Of a stretch of 64,000 nucleotides of DNA, positions 15,820 to 26,918 are shown piece after piece. The notes under the pieces were generated by a model. The model was given only the letters and a program-made list of their open reading frames with translations, made no database searches and was not told the origin of the DNA. Positions within the stretch are counted from its first letter, which is position 1, and each line of letters opens with the position of its first letter. The position numbers and the translations under genes were made by a program. Source of the stretch: Planktothrix sp. FACHB-1365 (GTDB lineage Bacteria; Cyanobacteriota; Cyanobacteriia; Cyanobacteriales; Microcoleaceae); assembly GCF_014697575.1 (NCBI RefSeq), contig NZ_JACJSC010000014.1, positions 1-64,000 on the forward strand. The letters are read 5' to 3'.

Positions 15820-16908
15820 ATGAACCGTTTAGAGATTGAAAACCGTACTATTTTACTCGCCTTAACAGGTTCCAGAGGCTATGGACTGGCAACAACCACC
15901 TCAGATTATGATTATCGTGGGGTTTTTATTGCTACAAAGCCCTATTATTTAGGATTTAGCTTAATTGAACAAAAAGATACAGGATGGACAGATGAACCAA
16001 CCGATAAATTCTCTTTTTTGTCAAAAGATACCTGTTTGTATGAATTAAAAAAGTTTCTGAAATTATCAGTAGATAATAACCCTAATATTTTAGAATTATT
16101 CTGGTTTAAAGACTATGTATATCTAACAGAAATTGGGGAAAAGCTGAGACAGAATCGCCAGATTTTCTTGTCTAAAAAAGTAAAACAAACCTATTCTGGC
16201 TATGGCTATGCTCAAATTAAAAAGTTAGAATCCCATCGCCATTGGTTGTTGAATCCTCCCACTCATAAACCGACTGCGGCAGAATTTGGCTTAGTCGATA
16301 CACCGCCGTTAACGGTTAGTCAAATGAATAGTTTTTTAGAATATTTGTATGGGTTAGTGCGCGATCGCATTGAATTTTTAGAACCCGCCAAAGAACTGTA
16401 TCAGTTGTTAACGGCTGATATTGATTTTAAAGGAATTTTAAAACAATATCCCTTACCCGAAGAAACCTTAGAAACAACCCAAAAATTAGCCAATTCTTCT
16501 CAAGATTATATTCAATTGTTGCAAAAAAGTCAACAATATCAACGCGCTTGTCGAGAATATAAACATTATCAAGATTGGCAAAAAAATCGCAATCCTGAAC
16601 GAGCTAAAATGGAAGCTAAAGTTGGATATGATTGTAAATTTGCGATGCAAGCCATTCGCTTATTAAAAACAGGAATTGAGATTTTACAAACTCAATCTTT
16701 AATCGTTGATCGTCGAGAAGCGGGAGATGCAGAGGAATTATTAGCCATTAAAAAAGGGAAATACAGCTATGATGAAGTCATGGTTATGGCTAAAAGTTTG
16801 TATCAAAAATTGGATGAAGCCGAGGAAAATTCCACGTTACCCAAACAAGTCAACGGGGAAACTGTGAATCAACTTTGTATTGAATTAGTTTCTCAGCAGG
16901 GATTTTAA
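15820..16908 (+). CDS. Predicted nucleotidyltransferase (COG3541-like)
   Basis: The N-terminus MNRLEIENRTILLALTGSRG, then YGLATTTSDYDYRGVFIA, is the pol-beta-type nucleotidyltransferase motif GS-x-SDxDxRG, with metal-binding Asp in SDYDYRG. The remaining 300 residues are helical and resemble the large predicted nucleotidyltransferases of COG3541. I prefer ATG 15820. The frame is open upstream to a TTG at 15724, but that extension has no family-like sequence. The substrate is unknown; relatives include tRNA- or toxin-modifying enzymes. It faces the DUF4231 gene across about 260 bp. Confidence 0.75.
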   Translation: MNRLEIENRTILLALTGSRGYGLATTTSDYDYRGVFIATKPYYLGFSLIEQKDTGWTDEPTDKFSFLSKDTCLYELKKFLKLSVDNNPNILELFWFKDYVYLTEIGEKLRQNRQIFLSKKVKQTYSGYGYAQIKKLESHRHWLLNPPTHKPTAAEFGLVDTPPLTVSQMNSFLEYLYGLVRDRIEFLEPAKELYQLLTADIDFKGILKQYPLPEETLETTQKLANSSQDYIQLLQKSQQYQRACREYKHYQDWQKNRNPERAKMEAKVGYDCKFAMQAIRLLKTGIEILQTQSLIVDRREAGDAEELLAIKKGKYSYDEVMVMAKSLYQKLDEAEENSTLPKQVNGETVNQLCIELVSQQGF

Positions 16909-17026
16909 AAGGGTGTGTTGACTGTAGCAATTCGGTACAGGAATCTCCCCCAAGAGCTATAGCACTACTTGAAGAGGGAACACCGAAGAGTAAGAAGTGA
17001 AAGGGTTTGCTGGATTTAGAAATGTC

Positions 17027-20000
17027 CTAACTATAATGCGTAGCGCTATATATGCTTTGATTAATATTAGAAATTCCGGTTAATATGGCTAAGGTTTGAC
17101 CTTGATTTTGAACCTGTAATGCACCATTATTAATCGTGAAATTCAATTGTTCAAAGGTTAATCCGTCTGCGAGCACTAAAACATCTTGACCTTGTGTAAA
17201 ATCCGTAATCAGTTGTTGACCCTGAACCTCAATTAAAAACAAATCGTTTCCTTGACCCCCTGTTAAAGTATTATTGCCATTTCCTCCTCCTAAAATATCA
17301 TCCCCATTTTCCCCAAAAATGCGATCATTTCCTTCCCCTCCCATTAATGTATCCTGATCAGAACCGCCATGCAGGGTATCATTTCCCGCTTCTCCATGAA
17401 TAATATCCTGTCCTTCATTTCCACTCAGAAAATCATCCCCATTTCCCCCACATAATTCGTCGTTATCCTCGCCATTCGTAACGGTGGTTTTCGTTGCAGT
17501 TCCGCCATAAATGGTGTCGTTTCCCTCTCCTCCACACAGGGTATCTTTCCCTAAATCTCCATAAAGTTCATCGGCATCCTCATCCCCAAAAACTTGATCA
17601 TCTCCTTTCCCCGGATTGAGTTTATCACTTCCAAAACCGCCACTGAGGGTGTCATGATTCCCATTTCCAAATATTAGATCAACCCCCTCTCCTCCAAATA
17701 ATAAATCCTGTCCGGGGGGGTTCTCAAATTTAGGTTCATTGGTATCGCCAATGACGGTATCATCTCCTAAGTCTCCTATGAGGGTATCATTTCCTAAATC
17801 GCCATAAATCAGATCGTTATTTTTCCCCGCAAAAATGGCATCGTCATCTTTACCGCCATAGAGTTTATCTGCACCTTCACTGGCATTAACATAGTCTAAT
17901 CCTTGATTTCCAAATAGTACATCTGTTTCATTCGGTTTCCCGGTGCTACTCTTAATTCCTTGACCTCCATAAACATTATCATCCCCATTTTTTCCATAGA
18001 CTTCATCACTTCCTACTCCACCAAATAAGACATTTTTTTTGTCATCTCCTTGTAATTGATCATTGTTATCACTACCATTAATTGTATCTTCTCCAGCATT
18101 GGGAATAATATTATTAATTATTGGAGGAGTTAAGCGATTACAACCACACTCAGGATTGAGATTTAAGTTAATATTAGGAATGGGTTCGGGTGTGGGTTCG
18201 GGTGTGGGTTCTGGGGTGGGTTCTGGGGTGGGTTCTGGGGTGGGTTCTGGTGTTGGGGAGGGAGAAGAATTTGGATGATTAATCAGTTGAGAAACAACCT
18301 GTTGAACCCCGAAGGATGTCGCATTATTGAGACTAGATAAATCAACAATAATGCTTTCATTTTCTTCCAGTAAATTATCATTAATGGTGCTTAAGGTTAT
18401 GCTTCCACTGGTTGACCCCGCCGGAATTACAATCACATTTGATGAGACGGTATAATCAACATTTTTTTGGGCAGTTCCGAGAAATCCTAAATGAATACTA
18501 ACATCTTGATTTGTAACTGAAGATAAGACTGCTGATACCGTTAAAGTTTCGTTTTCTGTTAAAGACTGTGGGCTAATACCGAGATTAACGAAAGGTAAAA
18601 TAGTATTCGGTTGAACAATATCTAAAACTGCCGTAGATTGAGAACCTAATGCTATGCCATTACTGGGATTTGCTAAGGCTAAATTAACGGTTTCTGTGGG
18701 TTCACTACTATCATCTAAATTAATCGGGATTTTGACAATAGCGGTGGTTTGATTGGCAGCAAAATTAACAGAAATGGGAGTATTATTATAGTCAATTCCT
18801 GTCGTTAGGGTTGCCCCTCCGGTGGCAGTTCCATCACTTAAAATTACATCAACGCTGGCGGGTTGGGTTGCATCTCCACTGCGGTTAATCGTAATTTCTG
18901 AACTGATTAAACTGCCATCTTCATTAATTTGATAGGTGGGTTGAGAGAAACTAACAGATGGCGTTGTATCTGTAGGTAAAGCCGTTCCCAATGCACCACT
19001 TTTGAGAAAAACAGCCGAATCTAATGAGCCATCAGAGACATCTTGAATTTGAATCGTTAAGGTATTTTGACTGTTAGGAATAATATCCCCTGAAAAGGTT
19101 AAAACTTGGGTATAACCATCTAATTTAGTTAGGGTATTAGGGCTACTAGGATTGTCGATATAATCAGGATGAAAAACACTAGCGTCCTCTCCATTGGGAA
19201 CTAAATTATTAATTGTAACGGTTTGACCATCACTGAGTTTAGCGAAATTATTTCCGTTTAATAACAGTTCAAAGGAATCATTAAAAATGTCTCCTCCATA
19301 TTCTACAAATTCTTCAGACCCAAAGACATATTGAAAGAATAATTGTTTGGCTGTGTTATCCGCATTAAAGGTAATAGTTAAGGTAACTGCATCTCCCGCT
19401 ACACCAAAGTCTCCCAAATCCGTACTTAAATCGCTACCTAAACTAGAGATAGTATTAACACCCGGAATTTCTACCGTATTTCCGGTACTTAAAATAATTC
19501 CAGACTTTAAACCAAAAGGATCATCTTGAAACAAACCAATAGCACTGGGATCTCCTGTAATTTCTAAGGAAAAATTACTTAATCCGCTTGTATTTCCCAG
19601 GAGAGTATTGAGTAAATCCTGGGAATTATTATTAACAGTAACTGCAAATGCTAATTGGTGATTATAAGTGGTTAAAATTTGGGGTTTAAAGGCAAGTTCA
19701 GCCTTAATAATTCCAGTTTTAAGGGTAAAATCCCAATAGCCTTGACCCAGTTTTTCAGTTGTCGCAGCAATCTGAGTTTGGGTAATTTGACTTAAGGCTT
19801 TAACAAAGGCTTTTCCTTGCCAACCTTCAGCCACTTCACAAGCATAAATAAGTAAATCAGCTTGGGGATTTAAAGCCTTTGACCACTGTTGCAACGATTG
19901 AATATAATTCGATAAATTCGATAAATTTAAACTGCTATTTCCCAGATAAAGTTCACCCGGACTACCATGACAAACTAAATGAATCGCTTCTAACTTTTTA

Positions 20001-20227
20001 AACTCGCTCAAATGTTCAGTAATTTGAAGAATGCCATCCATTTCATCCTTCAACAACACCGGGTAGATTCCCGGTTTTATTCCTGATAGTAAATCTTGAT
20101 AATTGGTAACGCTCGAATCAATAAATAAAATTTCAGTAACCGCTTCAGAACTTGGGGAAAAGTTCAATGAATTACGGGTAGTGATGAAATCTAACCCAAA
20201 ATGGAGCAAGGAGGTAAAAACAGTCAT
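17027..20227 (-). CDS. DUF4347 / Calx-beta / RTX secreted protein
   Basis: ATG 20227 (MTVFTSLLHFGLDF) is preferred to an in-frame TTG at 20272. Domain order: DUF4347 (about residues 35-190; HLVCHGSPGELYLG, LIYACEVAEGWQG), then a choice-of-anchor/adhesin-like domain (NNSQDLLNTLLG to FFQYVFGSEEFVEYGGDIFN), two Calx-beta domains (NEDGSLISSEITINRSGD; ENETLTVSAVLSS), a PTPE repeat linker, about 12-15 RTX nonapeptides (GGxGxDxxx, e.g. GGEGNDTIYGG) and the C-terminal DFTQGQDVLVL segment common in type I-secreted proteins. It lacks a Sec signal, which agrees with type I export. Likely a calcium-dependent surface or extracellular adhesin; no secretion genes are adjacent. Confidence 0.85.
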   Translation of the reverse strand: MTVFTSLLHFGLDFITTRNSLNFSPSSEAVTEILFIDSSVTNYQDLLSGIKPGIYPVLLKDEMDGILQITEHLSEFKKLEAIHLVCHGSPGELYLGNSSLNLSNLSNYIQSLQQWSKALNPQADLLIYACEVAEGWQGKAFVKALSQITQTQIAATTEKLGQGYWDFTLKTGIIKAELAFKPQILTTYNHQLAFAVTVNNNSQDLLNTLLGNTSGLSNFSLEITGDPSAIGLFQDDPFGLKSGIILSTGNTVEIPGVNTISSLGSDLSTDLGDFGVAGDAVTLTITFNADNTAKQLFFQYVFGSEEFVEYGGDIFNDSFELLLNGNNFAKLSDGQTVTINNLVPNGEDASVFHPDYIDNPSSPNTLTKLDGYTQVLTFSGDIIPNSQNTLTIQIQDVSDGSLDSAVFLKSGALGTALPTDTTPSVSFSQPTYQINEDGSLISSEITINRSGDATQPASVDVILSDGTATGGATLTTGIDYNNTPISVNFAANQTTAIVKIPINLDDSSEPTETVNLALANPSNGIALGSQSTAVLDIVQPNTILPFVNLGISPQSLTENETLTVSAVLSSVTNQDVSIHLGFLGTAQKNVDYTVSSNVIVIPAGSTSGSITLSTINDNLLEENESIIVDLSSLNNATSFGVQQVVSQLINHPNSSPSPTPEPTPEPTPEPTPEPTPEPTPEPIPNINLNLNPECGCNRLTPPIINNIIPNAGEDTINGSDNNDQLQGDDKKNVLFGGVGSDEVYGKNGDDNVYGGQGIKSSTGKPNETDVLFGNQGLDYVNASEGADKLYGGKDDDAIFAGKNNDLIYGDLGNDTLIGDLGDDTVIGDTNEPKFENPPGQDLLFGGEGVDLIFGNGNHDTLSGGFGSDKLNPGKGDDQVFGDEDADELYGDLGKDTLCGGEGNDTIYGGTATKTTVTNGEDNDELCGGNGDDFLSGNEGQDIIHGEAGNDTLHGGSDQDTLMGGEGNDRIFGENGDDILGGGNGNNTLTGGQGNDLFLIEVQGQQLITDFTQGQDVLVLADGLTFEQLNFTINNGALQVQNQGQTLAILTGISNINQSIYSATHYS
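18182..18253. repeat. 12-bp minisatellite encoding PTPE repeats
   Basis: Six tandem 12-bp units (GGTTCTGGGGTG and GGTTCGGGTGTG variants on the plus strand) encode the Pro-Thr-Pro-Glu linker of the RTX protein. Adjacent units are identical or differ at one or two bases, so the length is likely variable between strains. Confidence 0.8.
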
Positions 20228-20455
20228 AGTAGATCGGATTATATGATGAAAGCGATTCAAGGGGTCAATCAAATCTGGCTTAATCCTATTAAGTTCCCTG
20301 GGGTTAGTAATGAGGTAGAATAATTCAGTATAGCGTTTTTTGCCCCAATGTAAACGCTTTAATTGAGTTGGAGTTGATATTAACTAAAGGCATAGGAACC
20401 TACGGAATTGTGAGTTAATCTCAATTTCTGGAAGCGCTTATGGCACAATTGATAG

Positions 20456-22207
<1,752 letters not shown>

Positions 22208-22406
22208 AATTATCAATGCAGTTCGGGAAAAATACTAGGGGCATCTATTTCTAATCTGAAGGAAAATTTTCAACTCACCCGATCATCCTGATTTTATAAC
22301 CGGGAAAAAGGGGTGAGTGATGATTTTCCTAGAAGTCTATTATCGGATTTATTGAGTAGGAAACGAGTTGAGTCCCGGCAAGGATTCACAGGTCTGAGGA
22401 GGTCTT

Positions 22407-22826
22407 GTGGCTTACTGGATCAAAATGAATTATGAGCGAGAAACATATCTAATTGATCTGGATAGTATTAGTGCGTTTGCATCTGGATTTAACAAACGAA
22501 TTACATTTTGGTTGCCAGATAATGGCAAACCTATTATTATTAACAATAGCAATAATCCTAAAACTTATGAAGATATTTTAGCTTATATTCAAAGGATTAC
22601 TATCCATCCCATCGGCAACTATTGGGTTAAAATTGTTTATGATCGGCATGAATATATTATTGATTTGAATCGTTTGAGTACCTTTGTATTTGATTCCAGT
22701 CAACGCATTATGTTTTGGCTTCCTGATGGCAAAGAATCCATTATTATTAATCCTCAAACTAATTCCGAAGCTTATTCTAAAGTCCTAGATTTTATTCATC
22801 AAAAAACAGGATATTCTGTGCCGTAG
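22407..22826 (+). CDS. Hypothetical protein with internal duplication, 139 aa
   Basis: GTG at 22407 is chosen because GAGGAGG lies 5 bases upstream. The protein is two copies of one unit of about 65 residues: YWIKMNYERETYLIDLDSIS / YWVKIVYDRHEYIIDLNRLS, and FWLPDNGKPIIIN / FWLPDGKESIIIN, each followed by a helix (TYEDILAYIQ / AYSKVLDFIH). The beta-rich pattern followed by one helix suggests a small ligand- or protein-binding fold. I do not recognise the family. It has no signal or membrane segment. A palindromic repeat cluster follows its stop immediately. Confidence 0.7.
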   Translation: MAYWIKMNYERETYLIDLDSISAFASGFNKRITFWLPDNGKPIIINNSNNPKTYEDILAYIQRITIHPIGNYWVKIVYDRHEYIIDLNRLSTFVFDSSQRIMFWLPDGKESIIINPQTNSEAYSKVLDFIHQKTGYSVP

Positions 22827-22877
22827 AGACGCGCCATACCGTAGATTTAGTAGAGACGCGCCATGGCGCGTCTCTAC
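22823..22877. repeat. Dispersed 28-bp palindromic repeat plus half copy
   Basis: A perfect 28-bp palindrome at 22850-22877 (arms GTAGAGACGCGCCA / TGGCGCGTCTCTAC) is preceded by a 15-bp half copy at 22823-22837. The identical palindrome occurs at 61880-61907. It is a REP-like interspersed element. Confidence 0.9.
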
Positions 22878-22986
22878 AACTGTAATGGGTAATGCTATAT
22901 TTTCTGTTCCCGATTCCCTCTTTCCTGTTATAAGATAAACCCAGGCGGAACTTAACGTTAAATATCGTCAATCATTATCTAGGAAT

Positions 22987-25149
22987 ATGCAGGGAACCAC
23001 ATTGGGCGGACGGTATCGGATTGTGCAATCATTAGGGGGTGGAGGATTTGCCCATACCTATATTGCTGAAGATCTGCAACTTCCAGATGGTCATCAATGT
23101 GTGGTCAAACAACTCAAACCCCAGGCAACGAACCCAACAACTCTACAAATTGCTCGACGTTTATTTGAAACCGAAGCTCAAGTTTTATATCGTTTAGGAC
23201 ATCACGAACAGATTCCCCGATTATTTGCTTTTTTTGAAGAAGATCAAGAATTTTATCTCGTTCAAGAATTTATTGAAGGACATGATTTAAGTCAAGAATT
23301 AACCCCAAATTTTCCACTAATTCAAACTCAACCGCCTCACGCTCCTTCAATTCATTCTAGTACAACTCAAGTTTTAGCCAATCTTCCCAAAGGACGATTC
23401 AACGAAGCCGAAACCATTATTCTATTGCAAGATATTTTAACAATATTAGATTTTGTTCATCAACAAAATGTCATTCATCGAGATATTAGTCCTAAAAATA
23501 TCATCCGCCGTAAAATTGATGATCAATTAGTATTAATTGATTTTGGGGCTGTTAAACAAATTACCACCCAAATATTAAACTCTCCCGATCAAAGTTTGGT
23601 GAGTGTTGGCATTGGTACCCCCGGTTATATGCCGAGTGAACAAGCGAGGGGAAATCCTAAACCCAGTAGTGATGTTTATGCAGTGGGAATGATTGGCATT
23701 CAAGCCTTAACTGGAATTGCCCCCCATCAATTACCAACTCATCCTGATACAGAAGAAATTATTTGGCAAAATCAAGTCACTGTCACTCCAGAATTTGCTG
23801 AAGTTTTAAATAAAATGGTGCGCTACGATTTTCGAGAACGATATTTTTCTGCAACAGAAGCTTTAAATGCGATTAAAAGCTTAAATCAATCTCCAGTAGG
23901 TACAATTCCCGCCCTTAAATCGTGGCTTAAACCTTTAAAAATTCAACCTTCAAAGCCTAAATTTTATCTCACATTTTTATCAATATTAGGGTTAATAGGA
24001 TTGACAACTGTAACCGGGATTTATTTATGGTATTCTCTCAAATCTTATAATGCAACCGATCTCTATAATCAAGGAAACACTTTATATCAATTAAATCGGT
24101 ATCAAGATGCCTTAAAACGGTATGATCAAGCCCTGAATTTAAAACCCGATTATCGAGAAGCTTGGAAAGAAAAAGGTAAAATCTTATATCAATTAGAACA
24201 ATATCCTCAAGCTCAAGAAGCTTATGATAAGGCGATTCAAGTTGACCCTAATTATACAGAAGCTTGGATTGGTCGGGGAAAAGTTCTCAATGCGTTACAA
24301 AACTATTCTGATGCTTTAACCAGTTTTGAACAAGCCCTTAAACAAAATCCAGAGGCGATAGAAGCTTGGCTTGGAAAAGGAGACGTTTTACTGAATTTTA
24401 AACGGTATGAAGAAGCCATTCAATCCTATCAAGAAGTGATAGATCGAGTTCCTTCTTCCTTTGAAGCCTTCTATAAAACGGGAAGAGCTTATCATTATTT
24501 AGAAGATTATGAACAAGCGGTTAAGGCTTATAATCAAGCTGTTAAAATTAAAATTAATGAGCCGAATGCCTGGTATCATTTGGGGAATGTTTTAATGCAA
24601 TTGAAACGTTATGGCGACGCGACGGAATCCTACGATAAAGCCATTCGTTTTAATCCTAATTTTTATCAAGCTTGGTATAGTCGAGGGAATGGCTTAGGAA
24701 AGGAAGGGAAAGAAAAAGAAGCCGTTGAATCCTTTCGACAGGCGGTTAAAATTCAACCCACTTATTATCAAGCTTGGTATAGTTTGGGATGGTCATTGCA
24801 TCAACTGAAACGTTATGAAGAAGCTTTAATGGCTTATGATAAAGCCTTGGAAATTCAAAAAAAGGATTATTTAGTGTGGTATAATCGAGGAAACGCTTTA
24901 TATAATTTAGGTCGTTATCAAGATGCGATCGCGTCCTATGATGAAGCCATTTATCAACAAATGAATCATGCAGAATCTTGGTACAGTCGGGGGAATGCTT
25001 TCGTCAATTTAAAGCAATATCCAGAAGCGATTTCATCCTATGACAAAGCGTTACAATATCATCCTGATTATAAAGCAGCAATACAGGCGAAAGAGCAAGC
25101 CGAAAAACAAATTCAAGATGTTAATATGAATCTGAATTCAACTTTTTGA
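22987..25149 (+). CDS. Membrane Ser/Thr protein kinase with C-terminal TPRs
   Basis: An N-terminal Hanks-type kinase (about residues 7-300) has the glycine loop SLGGGGFAHTY, Lys in CVVKQLKP, catalytic HRDISPKN, LIDFGAVKQ (DFG) and GTPGYMPSEQARG. A single transmembrane helix follows near 325-350 (FYLTFLSILGLIGLTTVTGI). The C-terminal part (about 358-700) is about ten 34-residue TPRs with alternating YDKAL/ALNLKPDY units. It is probably an integral inner-membrane kinase whose TPRs, outside the membrane, act as sensor or docking site. The layout is common in cyanobacteria. Targets are unknown. Confidence 0.93.
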   Translation: MQGTTLGGRYRIVQSLGGGGFAHTYIAEDLQLPDGHQCVVKQLKPQATNPTTLQIARRLFETEAQVLYRLGHHEQIPRLFAFFEEDQEFYLVQEFIEGHDLSQELTPNFPLIQTQPPHAPSIHSSTTQVLANLPKGRFNEAETIILLQDILTILDFVHQQNVIHRDISPKNIIRRKIDDQLVLIDFGAVKQITTQILNSPDQSLVSVGIGTPGYMPSEQARGNPKPSSDVYAVGMIGIQALTGIAPHQLPTHPDTEEIIWQNQVTVTPEFAEVLNKMVRYDFRERYFSATEALNAIKSLNQSPVGTIPALKSWLKPLKIQPSKPKFYLTFLSILGLIGLTTVTGIYLWYSLKSYNATDLYNQGNTLYQLNRYQDALKRYDQALNLKPDYREAWKEKGKILYQLEQYPQAQEAYDKAIQVDPNYTEAWIGRGKVLNALQNYSDALTSFEQALKQNPEAIEAWLGKGDVLLNFKRYEEAIQSYQEVIDRVPSSFEAFYKTGRAYHYLEDYEQAVKAYNQAVKIKINEPNAWYHLGNVLMQLKRYGDATESYDKAIRFNPNFYQAWYSRGNGLGKEGKEKEAVESFRQAVKIQPTYYQAWYSLGWSLHQLKRYEEALMAYDKALEIQKKDYLVWYNRGNALYNLGRYQDAIASYDEAIYQQMNHAESWYSRGNAFVNLKQYPEAISSYDKALQYHPDYKAAIQAKEQAEKQIQDVNMNLNSTF

Positions 25150-25321
25150 GTAGCTGATCATAGTCAGAATGGGAGCCAATCTAAAACCAGATGATTGTAT
25201 CCGAATTTTTCATAACTCCTACGGCACGCCACCCGACTCCCGCCCTAACTGAATATACAGGCTCTGTTGTTCTGACTTCATAGTTCATCTCTAGTTTATT
25301 ATTCCCTTAAATTGATCAAAT

Positions 25322-25930
25322 ATGTCTCTTACCTTAGAACAACAAATTAACTACTGGACTAAATATCGACATTCCCATCCTGATGATGTTAGAGGATATA
25401 TTCAACGGGGAATGGTTTATTTTAAGTTAGCGAAAATTTCTGAATCGATTCAAGATTTTGATTACGCTGAACAATTAAATCCGATAGTTAAACCTTATCT
25501 TTGGCAGCGAGGATTATCTTATTATTATACCGAACAATATCAACTCGGTGCAGAACAATTTGAAATTGATTTAACGGTTAATTCCCAAGATGTTGAGGAA
25601 ACGGTTTGGCGTTATTTATGTATTGCCCAATTTCAAGGAGTTGAAGTCGCCAAAAATACCCTGCTTCCGGTTAAAAATGATCCCCGTCCTGTCCTCAGAA
25701 GCGTTTATGATTTGTTTGCAGGAAATTGTACCCCAGAGGATTTATTAAAAATCGGGCAAAAAGACGGAAAACGCGGAAATTTTTATAGCCATCTTTATTT
25801 AGGATTATATCATGAAGCGGAACAAAATATAGAACAAGCTAAAACCTATATTAATCAAGCTGCAACTCAATATCAAATTGATGATTATATGTGGAATTTG
25901 GCCGTTGTGCATCAACAGATGAGGTTATAA
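25322..25930 (+). CDS. TPR protein, 202 aa
   Basis: Two or three TPR units lie near the N-terminus (DDVRGYIQRGMVYFKLAKIS, YLWQRGLSYYYTEQYQLGAE), with a further one near the end (FYSHLYLGLYHEAEQNIEQA). It has no signal or anchor. It follows the kinase-TPR gene by 170 bp and may be co-regulated. A 53-bp internal piece (25536-25588) has a near copy at 26596-26648. Likely a soluble scaffold; partner unknown. Confidence 0.75.
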   Translation: MSLTLEQQINYWTKYRHSHPDDVRGYIQRGMVYFKLAKISESIQDFDYAEQLNPIVKPYLWQRGLSYYYTEQYQLGAEQFEIDLTVNSQDVEETVWRYLCIAQFQGVEVAKNTLLPVKNDPRPVLRSVYDLFAGNCTPEDLLKIGQKDGKRGNFYSHLYLGLYHEAEQNIEQAKTYINQAATQYQIDDYMWNLAVVHQQMRL

Positions 25931-25949
25931 CCCCGATTTCGCAAAAAGT

Positions 25950-26525
25950 TTACCAAATCAATTGAATATTTAAAATAAATCCAGGTAAAATATCTTCTCC
26001 TGATAGCATGATTGGATTTTCTAAAATTTGTTTTTCTGTTTCGGGGCGATAAATTTCGACTTGATGATTTTTCGGATTAATTAACCAACCTAAACGAGTC
26101 CCATTATCAATATATTCCTGCATTTTTAATTGTAAGAGTTTTAAAGAATCACTAGGAGAACGCAATTCTATAACAAAATCAGGGGATAAAGGTAAAAATT
26201 TAGTTTTTTGTTCGGGTGTCAAAGATTCCCATTTAGCTAACGGTATCCAAGCCGCATCCGGGGAAAAATCGGCTCCATTAGGAAGTGTAAATCCGCCGGA
26301 TGAGTCAAAAGTTATGCCTAATTGAGTTTGTCGATTCCATAATGCTAACTCTAGGTTAATATCGGAATTACGCTTACTGGTTTCCCCTCCTGTGGGTGGC
26401 ATAATAATTAAGTCTCCTTTAGCTGTCCGTTCCAATCGTAAGTCTCGGTTAGCAACACAAAGTTGATAGAATTGTTCAGGGGTAATGGGGGTAGTTTCTG
26501 AGTTATTTAAAATTAAGGGTGTCAT
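25950..26525 (-). CDS. Uma2-family (DUF820) putative nuclease
   Basis: The 191-residue protein follows the Uma2 plan: EQFYQLCVANRDLRLERTAK, IIMPPTGGETSKRN, then the PD-(D/E)XK-like core ADFSPDAAWI and LSPDFVIELRSPSDSL, with QLKMQEYIDNGTRLGWLI (Lys and Gln of the motif) and VEIYRPE near the end. These genes are highly multiplied in cyanobacteria and are thought to be nucleases of mobile or selfish origin; activity is rarely shown. The gene appears intact. Confidence 0.85.
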   Translation of the reverse strand: MTPLILNNSETTPITPEQFYQLCVANRDLRLERTAKGDLIIMPPTGGETSKRNSDINLELALWNRQTQLGITFDSSGGFTLPNGADFSPDAAWIPLAKWESLTPEQKTKFLPLSPDFVIELRSPSDSLKLLQLKMQEYIDNGTRLGWLINPKNHQVEIYRPETEKQILENPIMLSGEDILPGFILNIQLIW

Positions 26526-26595
26526 GTTTTTATCTCCTTAATGATGGCGATTAAAACTAAACCGATTAAAGCCTAACATATCCCACGCCTCTAAT

Positions 26596-26648
26596 AATAT
26601 CAACAGGGTGCAGAACAATTTGAAATCGATTTAACGGTTAATTCCCAA
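26596..26648. repeat. Copied fragment of the TPR gene at 25322-25930
   Basis: These 53 bases match 25536-25588 at 50 of 53 positions in the same orientation. The piece is non-coding here and reaches into the 3' end of the ParE-like toxin gene. It is a small duplicated fragment without a visible transposase. Confidence 0.85.
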
Positions 26649-26918
26649 ATTGATCGTCTGTCGTGGTAGCAAAACGGGTTTCCCATTTTTGCTCATCCTG
26701 CAACTGTGCCAAAAGTAGCCATCTAAAGGTAAACCGCGCAAGTCAGCCAATAAATAATCGTAACTTTTTCCCAAATAAGGAAACTGGGTTAAGTATTTAC
26801 ATTTACGATTAAATTCTTGAAAAAACCGCTCCCCTGCTGTCAGATTTCGTGCTAAAAAATACTCGGAAATTTGGTTCAAGTCTTGACTGGCGGATAGGGA
26901 TATCCGGTACTGACTCAC
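26631..26918 (-). pseudogene. RelE/ParE-type toxin with damaged C-terminus
   Basis: The first 70 residues are a good ParE-like toxin (YRISLSASQDLNQISEYFLA, AGERFFQEFNRKCKYLTQFP, YLGKSYDYLLADLRGLPLDG). After LDGY the sequence (FWHSCRMSKNGKPVLLPRQT) no longer fits the family, which normally ends with a strand and an R-x-L motif. The last codons lie in the copied TPR-gene fragment. The start is GTG at 26918, overlapping the antitoxin by 4 bp. The toxin is probably inactive, though a truncated product could still be made. Confidence 0.7.

Noticed and set aside
18063-18278. Plus-strand frame with GSGVGSGV repeats
   Set aside because: It is the antisense of the PTPE minisatellite in the RTX protein gene.
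22274-22317. Terminator for pyrG (CTCACCC / GGGTGAG)
   Set aside because: The loop is about 30 bases and there is no clear T-run; the support is too weak to annotate it as a terminator.
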